Under the pieces are notes generated by a model. That model was given only the letters and a program-made list of their open reading frames with translations. It did no database searches and was not told the DNA's origin. Positions 20,516 through 28,860 of a DNA stretch of 64,000 nucleotides are shown here, piece by piece. Each line of letters starts with the position of its first letter. Position 1 is the first letter of the stretch. A program made the position numbers and the translations under genes. The DNA comes from Sphingosinicella sp. (GTDB lineage: Bacteria > Pseudomonadota > Alphaproteobacteria > Sphingomonadales > Sphingomonadaceae): positions 139,001 through 203,000 of the forward strand of contig JACDEE010000001.1 of assembly GCA_013816585.1 (NCBI GenBank). The letters run 5' to 3'.

Positions 20516-21109
20516 TCAGCCGGTGGGCTGCCCGCCGCCGCCCTGTTGCTGCATCATCTGCATCATCTGCATTTGAATACGCTGCTCTTCCTCGGGTGTC
20601 AGCGATCGGAAATCGACCAGGTCGAGATCGAATTCGAGCATCGAATCGGGCGGTATGGTGTCGCCGCTGCCCTGCGGTCCGTAGCCCAGTTCCGGTGGCA
20701 TCCAGATGCGATAGGCGGAACCCTTGTTCATCAATTGCAGCGCTTCGCTGACTCCGGGGACGACTCCGAAGACCGGCGCGGTGGCCGGGCCGCCCTGCTT
20801 GGCGCTTTCGTCGAAAATGGTGCCGTCGGCCAGCCGGCCGACATAATTGAAGGTGACGATATCGGTAGCGCCGGGACGCGGTCCGGATCCTTTACGAAGC
20901 ACTTCATATTGAAGGCCGGAGGCCGTGGTGACGACATTGTCGCGCTTGCCATTCTGAGCCAGGAAGAATCGGGGATCGCCGGTGCGCAGACTTTCCGTGC
21001 CCTGGTACGCCAGCCAAAGGATCGCCAGTGACAGCGCGGCGAGGCCGGCCCACAATTTCACGAGCGAGCCCTTCTTGATCGGGCGGATCGGAACGGCGGT
21101 CACGGACAT
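20516..21109 (-). CDS. FKBP-type peptidyl-prolyl isomerase, membrane anchored
   Basis: 197-residue protein with a basic N-terminus, one membrane helix (about 21-38) and an FKBP domain (about 60-165) showing TASGLQYEVLRKGSGPRP, VTFNYVGRLADGTIFDES and PPELGYGPQGSGDTIPP. It probably faces the periplasm and assists folding of exported proteins. The Met/Gln-rich tail with a GGGG stretch is unusual but short. Start ATG 21109. Confidence 0.92.
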   Translation of the reverse strand: MSVTAVPIRPIKKGSLVKLWAGLAALSLAILWLAYQGTESLRTGDPRFFLAQNGKRDNVVTTASGLQYEVLRKGSGPRPGATDIVTFNYVGRLADGTIFDESAKQGGPATAPVFGVVPGVSEALQLMNKGSAYRIWMPPELGYGPQGSGDTIPPDSMLEFDLDLVDFRSLTPEEEQRIQMQMMQMMQQQGGGGQPTG

Positions 21110-21208
21110 GTTAAAGCCCCGGATATGGAAGGCGCGGCAGGGACGCGGTAGTGAAGGCTCGTGGCCCGGCCACGGAACGCTGCCGCAAGCAGGACGAAAC
21201 GGCCGGTT

Positions 21209-21415
21209 TTAACGGACGCCGTCACGCTCCATGCGCTTGCGCTCCAGCTTGCGGGCGCGGCGGATGGCGGCGGCACGCTCGCGGGCGCGCTTTTCCGAAG
21301 GCTTTTCGTAATGGCGGCGCAGCTTCATCTCGCGGTAGACGCCTTCGCGCTGGAGCTTCTTCTTGAGCGCTCGCAGCGCCTGGTCGACATTATTGTCGCG
21401 AACGATGATTTGCAT
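21209..21415 (-). CDS. rpsU: 30S ribosomal protein S21
   Basis: 68-residue basic protein with the S21 pattern [20 protein letters not shown] and [21 protein letters not shown]. It sits at the 3' end of 16S rRNA near the anti-Shine-Dalgarno and helps initiation. It is a single gene with its own upstream region (21416-21629, divergent from the ferredoxin-like gene). Confidence 0.97.
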   Translation of the reverse strand: MQIIVRDNNVDQALRALKKKLQREGVYREMKLRRHYEKPSEKRARERAAAIRRARKLERKRMERDGVR

Positions 21416-21629
21416 AAGCGGTCGTCACTCTCCATTCGAAAGGCTTGTGTTCGGGCAGCCGGCAGAGCCGCTTTCCCAACATAGCCCGAAAATCCATAGA
21501 AACGGGTTCGTCGCGAGTTGTCCCGCGCCGTGCGAGGGGGCCGATACCAGCCATCTCCCCCACTTTCAAGCCGATAAAGGCAATGGGCGCCCTTTGCGCG
21601 GCACGCTTATTATCCGTAAAAGGCCCTAT

Positions 21630-22166
21630 ATGCGCTTCACCGTGAACGGCCAGCCGGTCGAATATCGAATGGATCCGAGGACGCCCCTGCTCTGGGCACT
21701 GCGCGATGCGTCCAACCTGACCGGCACCAAATATGGCTGCGGATCGGGAGAATGCGGCGCCTGTACGGTCCATATCGACGGCAAGGCGGTGCGCAGCTGC
21801 ACGGTGACGGTGGCCGAGGCCGAGGGCACGTTCGTCACCACGATCGAGGCCCTGTCGCGTGATCGCTCGCATCCGGTGCAGCAGGCCTGGGTCGCCGAAT
21901 CGGTCCCGCAATGTGGTTATTGTCAGTCTGGAATGATCATGGCGGCCGCGGCACTCGTCGATTCCAATCCCAATCCGAGCGACGATGAGATTGATGCCGC
22001 GATCACCAATATCTGCCGCTGCGGTACGTATCCGCGTATTCGCGAAGCGATTCGCCGGGCGGGCCGCGTAAGGAGCGGCGTGGAACAGATCACCGCGGCG
22101 CCCCCGCCCGGTATCGATCCGAAGGACGCGGCGCGAGAGGTACCCGCCCTTTCGCGCGAAAACTGA
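21630..22166 (+). CDS. [2Fe-2S] small subunit of a molybdenum hydroxylase, IorA-like
   Basis: 178-residue protein of the xanthine dehydrogenase/isoquinoline 1-oxidoreductase alpha-subunit type. The plant-ferredoxin cluster is bound by C37, C42, C45 and C57 ([10 protein letters not shown]...C). The second cluster has QCGYCQSG and [15 protein letters not shown]. It would pass electrons from a molybdopterin large subunit to an acceptor. No large subunit or Mo-cofactor gene is adjacent; the next gene is an unrelated RcnB-like protein. The ATG 21630 start gives the normal family length. Confidence 0.9.
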   Translation: MRFTVNGQPVEYRMDPRTPLLWALRDASNLTGTKYGCGSGECGACTVHIDGKAVRSCTVTVAEAEGTFVTTIEALSRDRSHPVQQAWVAESVPQCGYCQSGMIMAAAALVDSNPNPSDDEIDAAITNICRCGTYPRIREAIRRAGRVRSGVEQITAAPPPGIDPKDAAREVPALSREN

Positions 22167-22268
22167 TTCTTTCTAATCCCTTGCATCCGGGTTCAGCTAC
22201 GGCTCATCCTGCCGGGCGCACGGTTCATCAGTCCGCGCATATTGCCGGCGAGTAAGAGGAGTTTTCCG

Positions 22269-23039
22269 ATGCGTAAGGCGCTGATCGGTTTTTTATTGGG
22301 GGCAAGCATGGCCACGCCGATGGCCGCTTTTGCCCAGGAAAGTGAAGTGTCGGAGGCCCGCGCCGAGCGTCGTCAAACGCGGATCGAACAGCGCACCGAA
22401 CGGCGCCAGGAACGCGTCGAGGCGCGTACCGAACAACATCAGGAACGGACGGAACGGCCGCAACGCGAAGAGAGCGTTCCCGGGATCGAAGGCCGCGCCC
22501 AGACCTTTCCCGGCCATGAAGCACGCGCCAGACGGGTGATCACCGAAGCCCGCCAGGAACGGCGCGAGGATCGCACGGAACGCCGCGAGGACCGCCGCGA
22601 AGACCGTGTCGACCGCCGGCAGGACCGGCGCGAGGATCGCGTCGAGCGGCGTGACGATCGCCGCGATGTCCGGCTGGACCGGCGCGGCGACAGGCGAGAA
22701 GATCGGGCCGACCGCCGCGAACATCGGCGCGACTGGAATCGCGGCTGGCGCAACGACCGCCGCTACGACTGGCAGTCTCACCGTTATTCCAACCGCAACG
22801 CCTTCCGGCTGGGCCGCTATTATTCGCCCTATCGGAACCACGGCTATAGCCGTTTCTCGATCGGCCTGAGGCTCGGATCCGGTTTCTATTCGGATCGCTA
22901 CTGGATCAATGATCCATGGCAATATCGTCTGCCGCCGGCTTATGCCGGGACCCGCTGGGTCCGATATTATGACGACGTTCTGCTGGTGGATATGTACACC
23001 GGCGAAGTCATCGACGTCATTTACGGCTTCTTCTGGTAG
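22269..23039 (+). CDS. RcnB-like secreted protein with Arg/Asp/Glu repeats
   Basis: 256-residue exported protein. A signal peptide (about 1-22, cut after FAQ) is followed by a long, highly charged segment (about 25-165) built of repeats such as RREDR and RDDRR, then an aromatic region and a C-terminal RcnB-type domain (PWQYRLPPAYAGTRWVRYYD, then DVLLVDMYTGEVIDVI). RcnB proteins are periplasmic and linked to nickel/cobalt homeostasis; sphingomonads carry many such charged variants of unknown role. GAGGAG precedes ATG 22269, and a terminator follows. Confidence 0.85.
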   Translation: MRKALIGFLLGASMATPMAAFAQESEVSEARAERRQTRIEQRTERRQERVEARTEQHQERTERPQREESVPGIEGRAQTFPGHEARARRVITEARQERREDRTERREDRREDRVDRRQDRREDRVERRDDRRDVRLDRRGDRREDRADRREHRRDWNRGWRNDRRYDWQSHRYSNRNAFRLGRYYSPYRNHGYSRFSIGLRLGSGFYSDRYWINDPWQYRLPPAYAGTRWVRYYDDVLLVDMYTGEVIDVIYGFFW

Positions 23040-23064
23040 TCCCGGACCCTAGACGGACCGAAGC

Positions 23065-23098
23065 AAAAGCCCGGAGCGTGAGAGAACTTCGGGCTTTT
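23065..23098 (+). terminator. Rho-independent-type terminator after the RcnB-like gene
   Basis: AAAAGCCCG / CGGGCTTTT, a 9-bp stem with a 16-nt loop ending in TTTT, 25 bp after the stop at 23039. The flanking A and T tracts make it potentially bidirectional. Confidence 0.75.
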
Positions 23099-23162
23099 CA
23101 CTTGTCGGCGGCGCGGCGCTAGAGCAGCATAAGGCGATCATAGCCCCGGGGATTCCAATCAC

Positions 23163-24434
23163 ATGTTCCGTCTTGTCGCTTTTGCCGCCAGCCTCGTCCT
23201 GGCCGCCTCGTCCGCTTCCGCGCAAACCATCATCGTCCATGCCGGAAGGCTGATCGCCGACGCGTCCCATGCCGCGCAGGGGCACTCGACCATCACCATC
23301 ACGAACGGCAAGATCACCGGCGTCGCGGCCGGGTTCAATCCCGCCCCCGCCGGCGCGACATTGATCGACCTGTCCGGCAAAACCGTCCTCCCCGGCCTGA
23401 TCGACACCCACACCCACATTACGGGCGAGCCGGGCGGGGATTATTGGCGGCAGGCGGTGGACAGCAACGAATGGGCGGCCATGCTCGGCGTCAGGAACGC
23501 GCTGGTCACCGCCAAGGCCGGTTTCACTACCGTTCGCGACCTCGGCGCACCCGAACAGGCGATATATGCGCTCCGCCGCGCGACCCAGGAAGGGGCGGTG
23601 CCCGGCCCCCGTATCGTCACCTCGGGCTCAGCCATCTCTATCATCGGCGGCCATGGCGACGTCAGCGGGTTCCGTCCGGAGGTCAATGCCGTGCTCCAGG
23701 ACGGCTATACCTGCACCGGCGCCGAGGAATGTTCGGCCAAGGTCCGCCAGGCCTCACGCGCCGGCGCGGACCTCATCAAGATCACCGCGACCGGCGGCGT
23801 CTTGTCGCAACAGGCAAGGGGCCTGGGCCAGCATTTCACCGATGGCGAGATGAAGGCGATCGTGGACACCTCCCATTCGCTTGGCCTGAAAGTGGCCGCC
23901 CATGCCCACAGCGCCAGGGGCGTGGAAGCCGCGGCACGCGCCGGGGTGGATTCGATCGAACATGGCACCTTTGCCGACGCGCGGGCGATCGCGGCGATGA
24001 AGGCCAATGGAACCGTTTTGGTGCCTACCCTGATGGCCTATACCGGCATCCGCGAGGATCTGGCGAAGGGATCCTTCACGCCCGTGGTCGCTGCCAAGGT
24101 CCGCGAAACCCTGGGCGAAGTCGGCAAGGCCGCACGCGCTGCCCGCACGGCCGGAGTGCCGGTCATTTTCGGAACCGATTCCGCCGTTTACCCGCACGGG
24201 CGCAATGCCGAGGAGTTCGCGCAACTGGTCGATGTCGTGGGCATGAGCCCCGCCGAAGCCATCGCCTCCGCCACTACCGGTGCGGCCAGGCTGATCGGTC
24301 TGGAAAATGAGGTCGGCCGAATCGCCCCCGGCTTTTCAGCCGACCTGATCGCGGTTACCGGCGATCCGCTGGAAAATGTGAGAGCGCTTGAAAAGGTGGA
24401 TTTCGTGATGGTCCGCGGCCGGGTCATCGATTGA
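23163..24434 (+). CDS. Secreted amidohydrolase (imidazolonepropionase/prolidase-like)
   Basis: 423-residue metal-dependent hydrolase with a signal peptide (about 1-21, SASA|Q). The amidohydrolase motifs are in order: GLIDTHTHITGEP (H83, H85), LIKITATGG (candidate carboxylated lysine), VAAHAHSARGVEAA, SIEHGTFAD and FGTDSAVYPHG (catalytic Asp). The closest class is the Xaa-Pro dipeptidase/imidazolonepropionase-like group, often periplasmic in sphingomonads. The substrate is probably a small amide or peptide; it cannot be named. Confidence 0.9.
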   Translation: MFRLVAFAASLVLAASSASAQTIIVHAGRLIADASHAAQGHSTITITNGKITGVAAGFNPAPAGATLIDLSGKTVLPGLIDTHTHITGEPGGDYWRQAVDSNEWAAMLGVRNALVTAKAGFTTVRDLGAPEQAIYALRRATQEGAVPGPRIVTSGSAISIIGGHGDVSGFRPEVNAVLQDGYTCTGAEECSAKVRQASRAGADLIKITATGGVLSQQARGLGQHFTDGEMKAIVDTSHSLGLKVAAHAHSARGVEAAARAGVDSIEHGTFADARAIAAMKANGTVLVPTLMAYTGIREDLAKGSFTPVVAAKVRETLGEVGKAARAARTAGVPVIFGTDSAVYPHGRNAEEFAQLVDVVGMSPAEAIASATTGAARLIGLENEVGRIAPGFSADLIAVTGDPLENVRALEKVDFVMVRGRVID

Positions 24435-24495
24435 GCGGCCGGAGACTTACGGCCAGAATTTTGACGGCGGCGACTGAACGAGCTGGAGTTTTTTG

Positions 24496-25143
24496 ATGTA
24501 CAAGGTCGAGATTGGAGAGTGGGTAAGCCGGCGCCTTAAAAAGCGGCCGAACGCGCTCAAGCTTCCGTCAACGAAATTGGAGATCTTCATCGTCCGCGAT
24601 TTCCTGACGCACAAGGAATGCGAGGACCTCTGCGAGCGGATCGACACCCACCGCCAGCCCTCAGGATTGCTGGGCGATCATTCCGACCCCGAATTTCGAA
24701 CCAGCGACAGCTGTAATCTCAATCCGCTCGATTCGGTCACGATGAAGACAGAGGCGAAGATAACCGACTTGATGGGTATCGATCCTCAGCATGGCGAAAC
24801 TATTCAAGGCCAGCGTTACGCGGTCGGACAACAATTCAAACCGCATCACGATTTCTTTCACCCGAGCGAGGCTTATTGGCCGGAGATGGAGAAAGCGGGC
24901 GGACAGCGCACCTGGACCGCGATGGTGTTCCTGAACGAGCCGGAGGCGGGCGGGCAGACCGCGTTTCCGGAGGCCAATCTGAAGGTGACGCCGCGCACCG
25001 GCAATCTGCTCACCTGGAACAATATGGACCAATATGGCGAACCCAATCCCTATTCGCTGCATCAGGGCATGCCGGTCGAGGCAGGGGTCAAATATGTGAT
25101 CACCAAATGGTATCGCGAACGCTTCTGGAATCCCTATGCCTGA
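24496..25143 (+). CDS. 2OG-Fe(II) oxygenase, prolyl 4-hydroxylase type
   Basis: 215-residue dioxygenase of the P4Hc family, using Fe(II), O2 and 2-oxoglutarate. Iron ligands are H117 and D119 in FKPHHDFFHP and H189 in SLHQGMPV; K199 (GVKYVITKW) should bind 2-oxoglutarate. ATG 24496 with GGAG upstream was preferred to an overlapping TTG. No signal peptide. The substrate is unknown; bacterial relatives hydroxylate proline in proteins such as EF-Tu. Confidence 0.9.
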   Translation: MYKVEIGEWVSRRLKKRPNALKLPSTKLEIFIVRDFLTHKECEDLCERIDTHRQPSGLLGDHSDPEFRTSDSCNLNPLDSVTMKTEAKITDLMGIDPQHGETIQGQRYAVGQQFKPHHDFFHPSEAYWPEMEKAGGQRTWTAMVFLNEPEAGGQTAFPEANLKVTPRTGNLLTWNNMDQYGEPNPYSLHQGMPVEAGVKYVITKWYRERFWNPYA

Positions 25144-25215
25144 CCGATTCTGCGCGCTTGCTACGTCTGTGGATGCGTCTTAGACAAGCAACACAGTCTT
25201 AGCCGAAGGATCGCC

Positions 25216-27060
25216 ATGAAGAAGTCCCTGCTGCTCGCCGCCAGCGCAATTCTCTACCTGTCCGCCTGCGCCACCAACACCATAGGCGCCACCGACACGG
25301 TATCGGCTTCCCCCCAGCCCCTCGCCGTGGAGGCGCCGGCCCAGCAGGATGAAGCCAAGCGGCTCGCCGACCTGTTTCGCGAGAGCGACGAGGCCAGCCT
25401 TCGCCGCAATCCGGTCAATGCGATCTTTCGCGGGGACCTTCGCTACGCGGACCAACTCGGCGATTTCATAAGCGACGAATATTATGCCGCGGAAAAGGCG
25501 GCGGCGGAGGCCGACCTCGCCGGTCTTGCAGCCATCGATCGGGCGAAGCTCAATCAGACCGACCAGATCGCCTATGACGTATTCAAATTTCAGACCGAAG
25601 ACACGCTGAAGGGCTACACGCCGGAGATGATGGCGCTGACAATGGTCCGCCCGGTCAATCATTTCAGCGGCATCCACACTTTCTACCCGACCTTCGCGTC
25701 CGGCCAGGGCGCCGCCCCGTTCAAGACGCTCGCCGATTATGAGAACAACCTGAAGCGCCACAAGGATTATGTGGTCTATCATGACCGGGCGATCGGACGC
25801 TTTCGCCAGGGCATGGCTTCGGGCGTGGTCGAAACCAAGCTGACGATCCGCAACGTGATCGACCAGCTGAATCTGCAGCTGGCCGAAAAGGCGGAAGCAT
25901 CGACCTTTTACGCGCCGGTGAAAACCTTCCCAGAGGGAATTTCCGCAACCGACCAGGCACGACTTCGCGCAGCCTATCGGGCGTCGATCGAGAATGAGCT
26001 CTACCCGGTCTACACGAGGCTCCGCGATTTCCTGCAAAAGGAATATCTTCCCGTCGCGCGCGATGGCGTGGGCCTGGTCCATATGAAGGGCGGAGCGCTT
26101 CTGTACGATCGCCTGATCGAGGGCACGACGACGCTCCCGCTAAAGGCTGGCGAGGTCCATTCGCTGGGCCTCAGCGAAGTGGCGCGAATCCTCGGCCAGA
26201 TGGAATCGATCAAGAAAGAGGTCGGCTTCAAAGGTAGCCTGCCCCAATTTTTCGAACATCTCCGCACCCATCCCAAGTTCAGGCCGGCATCGCGCGATGC
26301 GCTTCGCGACGGATTCTACGCGATCGGCAAGAAGGTTGATTTGCGCATCGGCGAGCAGTTTTCCGCGATTCCTAAGACCCCGCTCGAGATCCGGGCCGTT
26401 GAGCCGTTCCGCGAAAAGACCGCCGCCGGAGGCTCCTACCAATCCGGCACGCCCGACGGATCGCGGCCCGGAGTCTTCTATTACAATGCCTATGACCTTC
26501 CATCGCGCAACACCTATGGAATGGAGACCCTTTATCTTCACGAGGGGTCGCCGGGGCACCATTTCCAGATCAGCCTGGCGCAGGAGAATGAGGCGCTTCC
26601 CGCTTTCATGCGGTTCGGCGGCAACACCGCCTTCGTCGAAGGCTGGGCGCTCTATGCCGAAACGCTGGGCCCCGATCTGGGCCTCTTCACCGACCCCTAT
26701 CAACGAATGGGGCATTTGGACGACGAGATGCTTCGCGCGATGCGGCTGGTGGTCGATACCGGCATCCATTCCAAGGGTTGGACCCGCGACCAGGCGATCG
26801 CCTACATGCTGGCCAATTCAGGAATGGGGAAAACCGACGCAACGGCGGAAGTCGAACGCTATATCGCCATCCCCAGCCAGGCGCTCGCTTACAAGATCGG
26901 ATCGCTGACCATCCAGCGGCTGAAGGCGAAGGCCAGGAGTGAGCTTGGATCGGCCTTCGATCCGCGCGAATTCCACGCGCAGGTACTGATGACTGGATCG
27001 CTTCCGCTCACCGTGCTTGAAAGCAAGATCAACGACTGGATCGCGTCGAAAAAACAATGA
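25216..27060 (+). CDS. DUF885 family lipoprotein (putative zinc peptidase)
   Basis: 614-residue secreted protein with a lipobox (LSAC, acylated Cys18), so probably anchored in a membrane facing the periplasm. The DUF885 core motif HEGSPGHHFQIS starts at H442 (H442-E443...H448-H449), resembling the thermolysin-like zinc site of M32/M3 peptidases; E in FVEGWALYAE (about 475-484) is the likely third ligand. Sphingomonads often have several paralogues. The substrate is unknown. A GC-rich hairpin follows the stop. Confidence 0.9.
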   Translation: MKKSLLLAASAILYLSACATNTIGATDTVSASPQPLAVEAPAQQDEAKRLADLFRESDEASLRRNPVNAIFRGDLRYADQLGDFISDEYYAAEKAAAEADLAGLAAIDRAKLNQTDQIAYDVFKFQTEDTLKGYTPEMMALTMVRPVNHFSGIHTFYPTFASGQGAAPFKTLADYENNLKRHKDYVVYHDRAIGRFRQGMASGVVETKLTIRNVIDQLNLQLAEKAEASTFYAPVKTFPEGISATDQARLRAAYRASIENELYPVYTRLRDFLQKEYLPVARDGVGLVHMKGGALLYDRLIEGTTTLPLKAGEVHSLGLSEVARILGQMESIKKEVGFKGSLPQFFEHLRTHPKFRPASRDALRDGFYAIGKKVDLRIGEQFSAIPKTPLEIRAVEPFREKTAAGGSYQSGTPDGSRPGVFYYNAYDLPSRNTYGMETLYLHEGSPGHHFQISLAQENEALPAFMRFGGNTAFVEGWALYAETLGPDLGLFTDPYQRMGHLDDEMLRAMRLVVDTGIHSKGWTRDQAIAYMLANSGMGKTDATAEVERYIAIPSQALAYKIGSLTIQRLKAKARSELGSAFDPREFHAQVLMTGSLPLTVLESKINDWIASKKQ

Positions 27061-27069
27061 AGGCATCGA

Positions 27070-27096
27070 GGCCGCGCCGGTCCTGCCGGCGCGGCC
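27070..27096 (+). terminator. Hairpin after the DUF885 gene
   Basis: A perfect 11-bp GC stem (GGCCGCGCCGG / CCGGCGCGGCC) with a 5-nt loop, 9 bp after the stop. No T-run, but position and stability suggest a terminator. Confidence 0.55.
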
Positions 27097-27214
27097 GATG
27101 CGATGCAGATCCTGCATCAGGCACCAGTCCGAAAGGGGGTGGACCGCGCGCTTAAACGCGGGTTCGGCAAGCTCGTTGCGTGCTGATTTACTGCCGCCGC
27201 GAACAGGCAAATGC

Positions 27215-28822
27215 TCAGGCCGGAGAATCAGGACTCGGGAAGGGCGCCGCCAGCGCCTCGCCAATAAGCCTGCGGCTATTCTCGATCCCGTAAAGCGCAA
27301 TGAAGCTGCCCATTCGCGGGCCCTGGCTGGTCCCGAGCAGGGTCTCGTACAAGGCCTTGAACCAGTCGCGCAGATTTTCGAATTGATGCGCCTTGCCGAC
27401 TTCGAACACCAGATGCTGGATGTCCTCGGCGCTGGCATCGGCCGGCAATATCGCAAGCTGCGCATCGAGATCGCGCAAGGCCGCGGCTTCCTTGTCATCC
27501 GGTGCGCGGCGCTGGAGCGAATCCTTGACGAAGTCGCGAAAATAGACGGCGGCATAACCGATCAGCGCGTCCAGTTCGGGATGCGTCTCCGGCGAAGTTT
27601 CGGGCGCGTAGCGCTTCACGAACGACCATAAAACGTCCTTGTCGTCGGTCAGCGCGACACCCGCCAGGTTGAGCAGCAGGGCAAAGGTCAACGGCACCCG
27701 CGCAGGCGGCACCCTGCCGGCGTGGATATGATGGACCGGGTTGCCGAGGCGCTTGTCCCATTCCTGGTCCGGATAAGCGGTCAGGAATTGCTGATATTCG
27801 TCGACCGCGCGCGGGATGATCCCAAAGCTCAATTGCTTGGCCCTTTTGGGTTCGCGGTAAATGTAGAAACTCAAGCTCTCCTGCGGCGCGTAGGTCAGCC
27901 ACTGGTCGATGGTGAGGCCGTTCCCCCTGGACTTCGAAATCTTCTCTCCATTTTCGTCGAGAAACATTTCATAGTTGAACCCCTCGGGCGGGCGGGCGCC
28001 GAGGATGCGCGCGATCTTGGAGCTCTGGATCACCGAATCGATCAGGTCCTTGCCGGCCATTTCGTAATCGACCCCCAGCGCCACCCAGCGCATCGCCCAA
28101 TCGACCTTCCATTGAAGCTTCGCGCCCCCTGAAAGGATCGACTGTTCCACGCTCTCGCCGGTCGCCGGATCGGTATAGCGGACGGTCCCCGCCTCGGCAT
28201 CCACCACCTCGATGGGGACCTGCAGCACCTCGCCGGTCGCCTGGCTGATTGGAAGCACGGGCGAATAGGTCGCCCGGCGCTCCTCGCGCAAAGTCGGCAG
28301 CATCACCCCCTGGATATCATCATATTTCCGAAGGACGTTTTTCAGCGTCTCGTCGAAGCGGCCCGATCCGTAGCAATCGGACGAGGCCAGAAATTCATAA
28401 TCGAAGCCGAAAGCGTCGAGGAATTGCCGGAGCAAATTGTTGTTGTGGTCGGCGTAGCTCTGGTGGCCACAGCCGAATGGATCGGGCACCTTGGAAAGAG
28501 GCTGCCCGAGATGTTCATGCATCATATCCTGATGGGGAACGCCGGGCGGAACCTTGCGCATTCCGTCCATGTCGTCGGAAAATGCGATCAGACGGCTCGG
28601 CCAGTCGACCATTTCGGCAAGCGCATGGCGGACCATCAGGGTCCGCGCCACTTCCTGGAAGGTGCCGAGGTGCGGAAGGCCAGAGGGTCCATAACCCGTT
28701 TCGAATATTATGCCGCGCTCGCCAGGCCCGTCCGGATAGCGTTTCAGGAGTTTGCGGGCTTCCTCATAGGGCCACGCCTTGGCTATTTTTGCGGTGTTCC
28801 GAAGCTCTTCAGGTACCGACAC
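27215..28822 (-). CDS. lysS: Lysyl-tRNA synthetase, class I
   Basis: 535-residue class I LysRS, the archaeal-type enzyme used by many alphaproteobacteria instead of class II LysS. The HIGH-like signature is PSGLPHLGTF (P50-H51-L52-G53) and the KMSKS loop is KISKS at residues 294-298. A zinc/insert region with CGHQSYADHNN is also typical. The start is GTG 28822 (MSVPEELRN) with AAAGGG upstream; codons further upstream overlap the divergent helicase promoter. It lies 38 bp from the helicase start on the opposite strand. Confidence 0.95.
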   Translation of the reverse strand: MSVPEELRNTAKIAKAWPYEEARKLLKRYPDGPGERGIIFETGYGPSGLPHLGTFQEVARTLMVRHALAEMVDWPSRLIAFSDDMDGMRKVPPGVPHQDMMHEHLGQPLSKVPDPFGCGHQSYADHNNNLLRQFLDAFGFDYEFLASSDCYGSGRFDETLKNVLRKYDDIQGVMLPTLREERRATYSPVLPISQATGEVLQVPIEVVDAEAGTVRYTDPATGESVEQSILSGGAKLQWKVDWAMRWVALGVDYEMAGKDLIDSVIQSSKIARILGARPPEGFNYEMFLDENGEKISKSRGNGLTIDQWLTYAPQESLSFYIYREPKRAKQLSFGIIPRAVDEYQQFLTAYPDQEWDKRLGNPVHHIHAGRVPPARVPLTFALLLNLAGVALTDDKDVLWSFVKRYAPETSPETHPELDALIGYAAVYFRDFVKDSLQRRAPDDKEAAALRDLDAQLAILPADASAEDIQHLVFEVGKAHQFENLRDWFKALYETLLGTSQGPRMGSFIALYGIENSRRLIGEALAAPFPSPDSPA

Positions 28823-28860
28823 AAGTTGCCCTTTCGTTCCGCCTCCTCCATTTGGGACGG

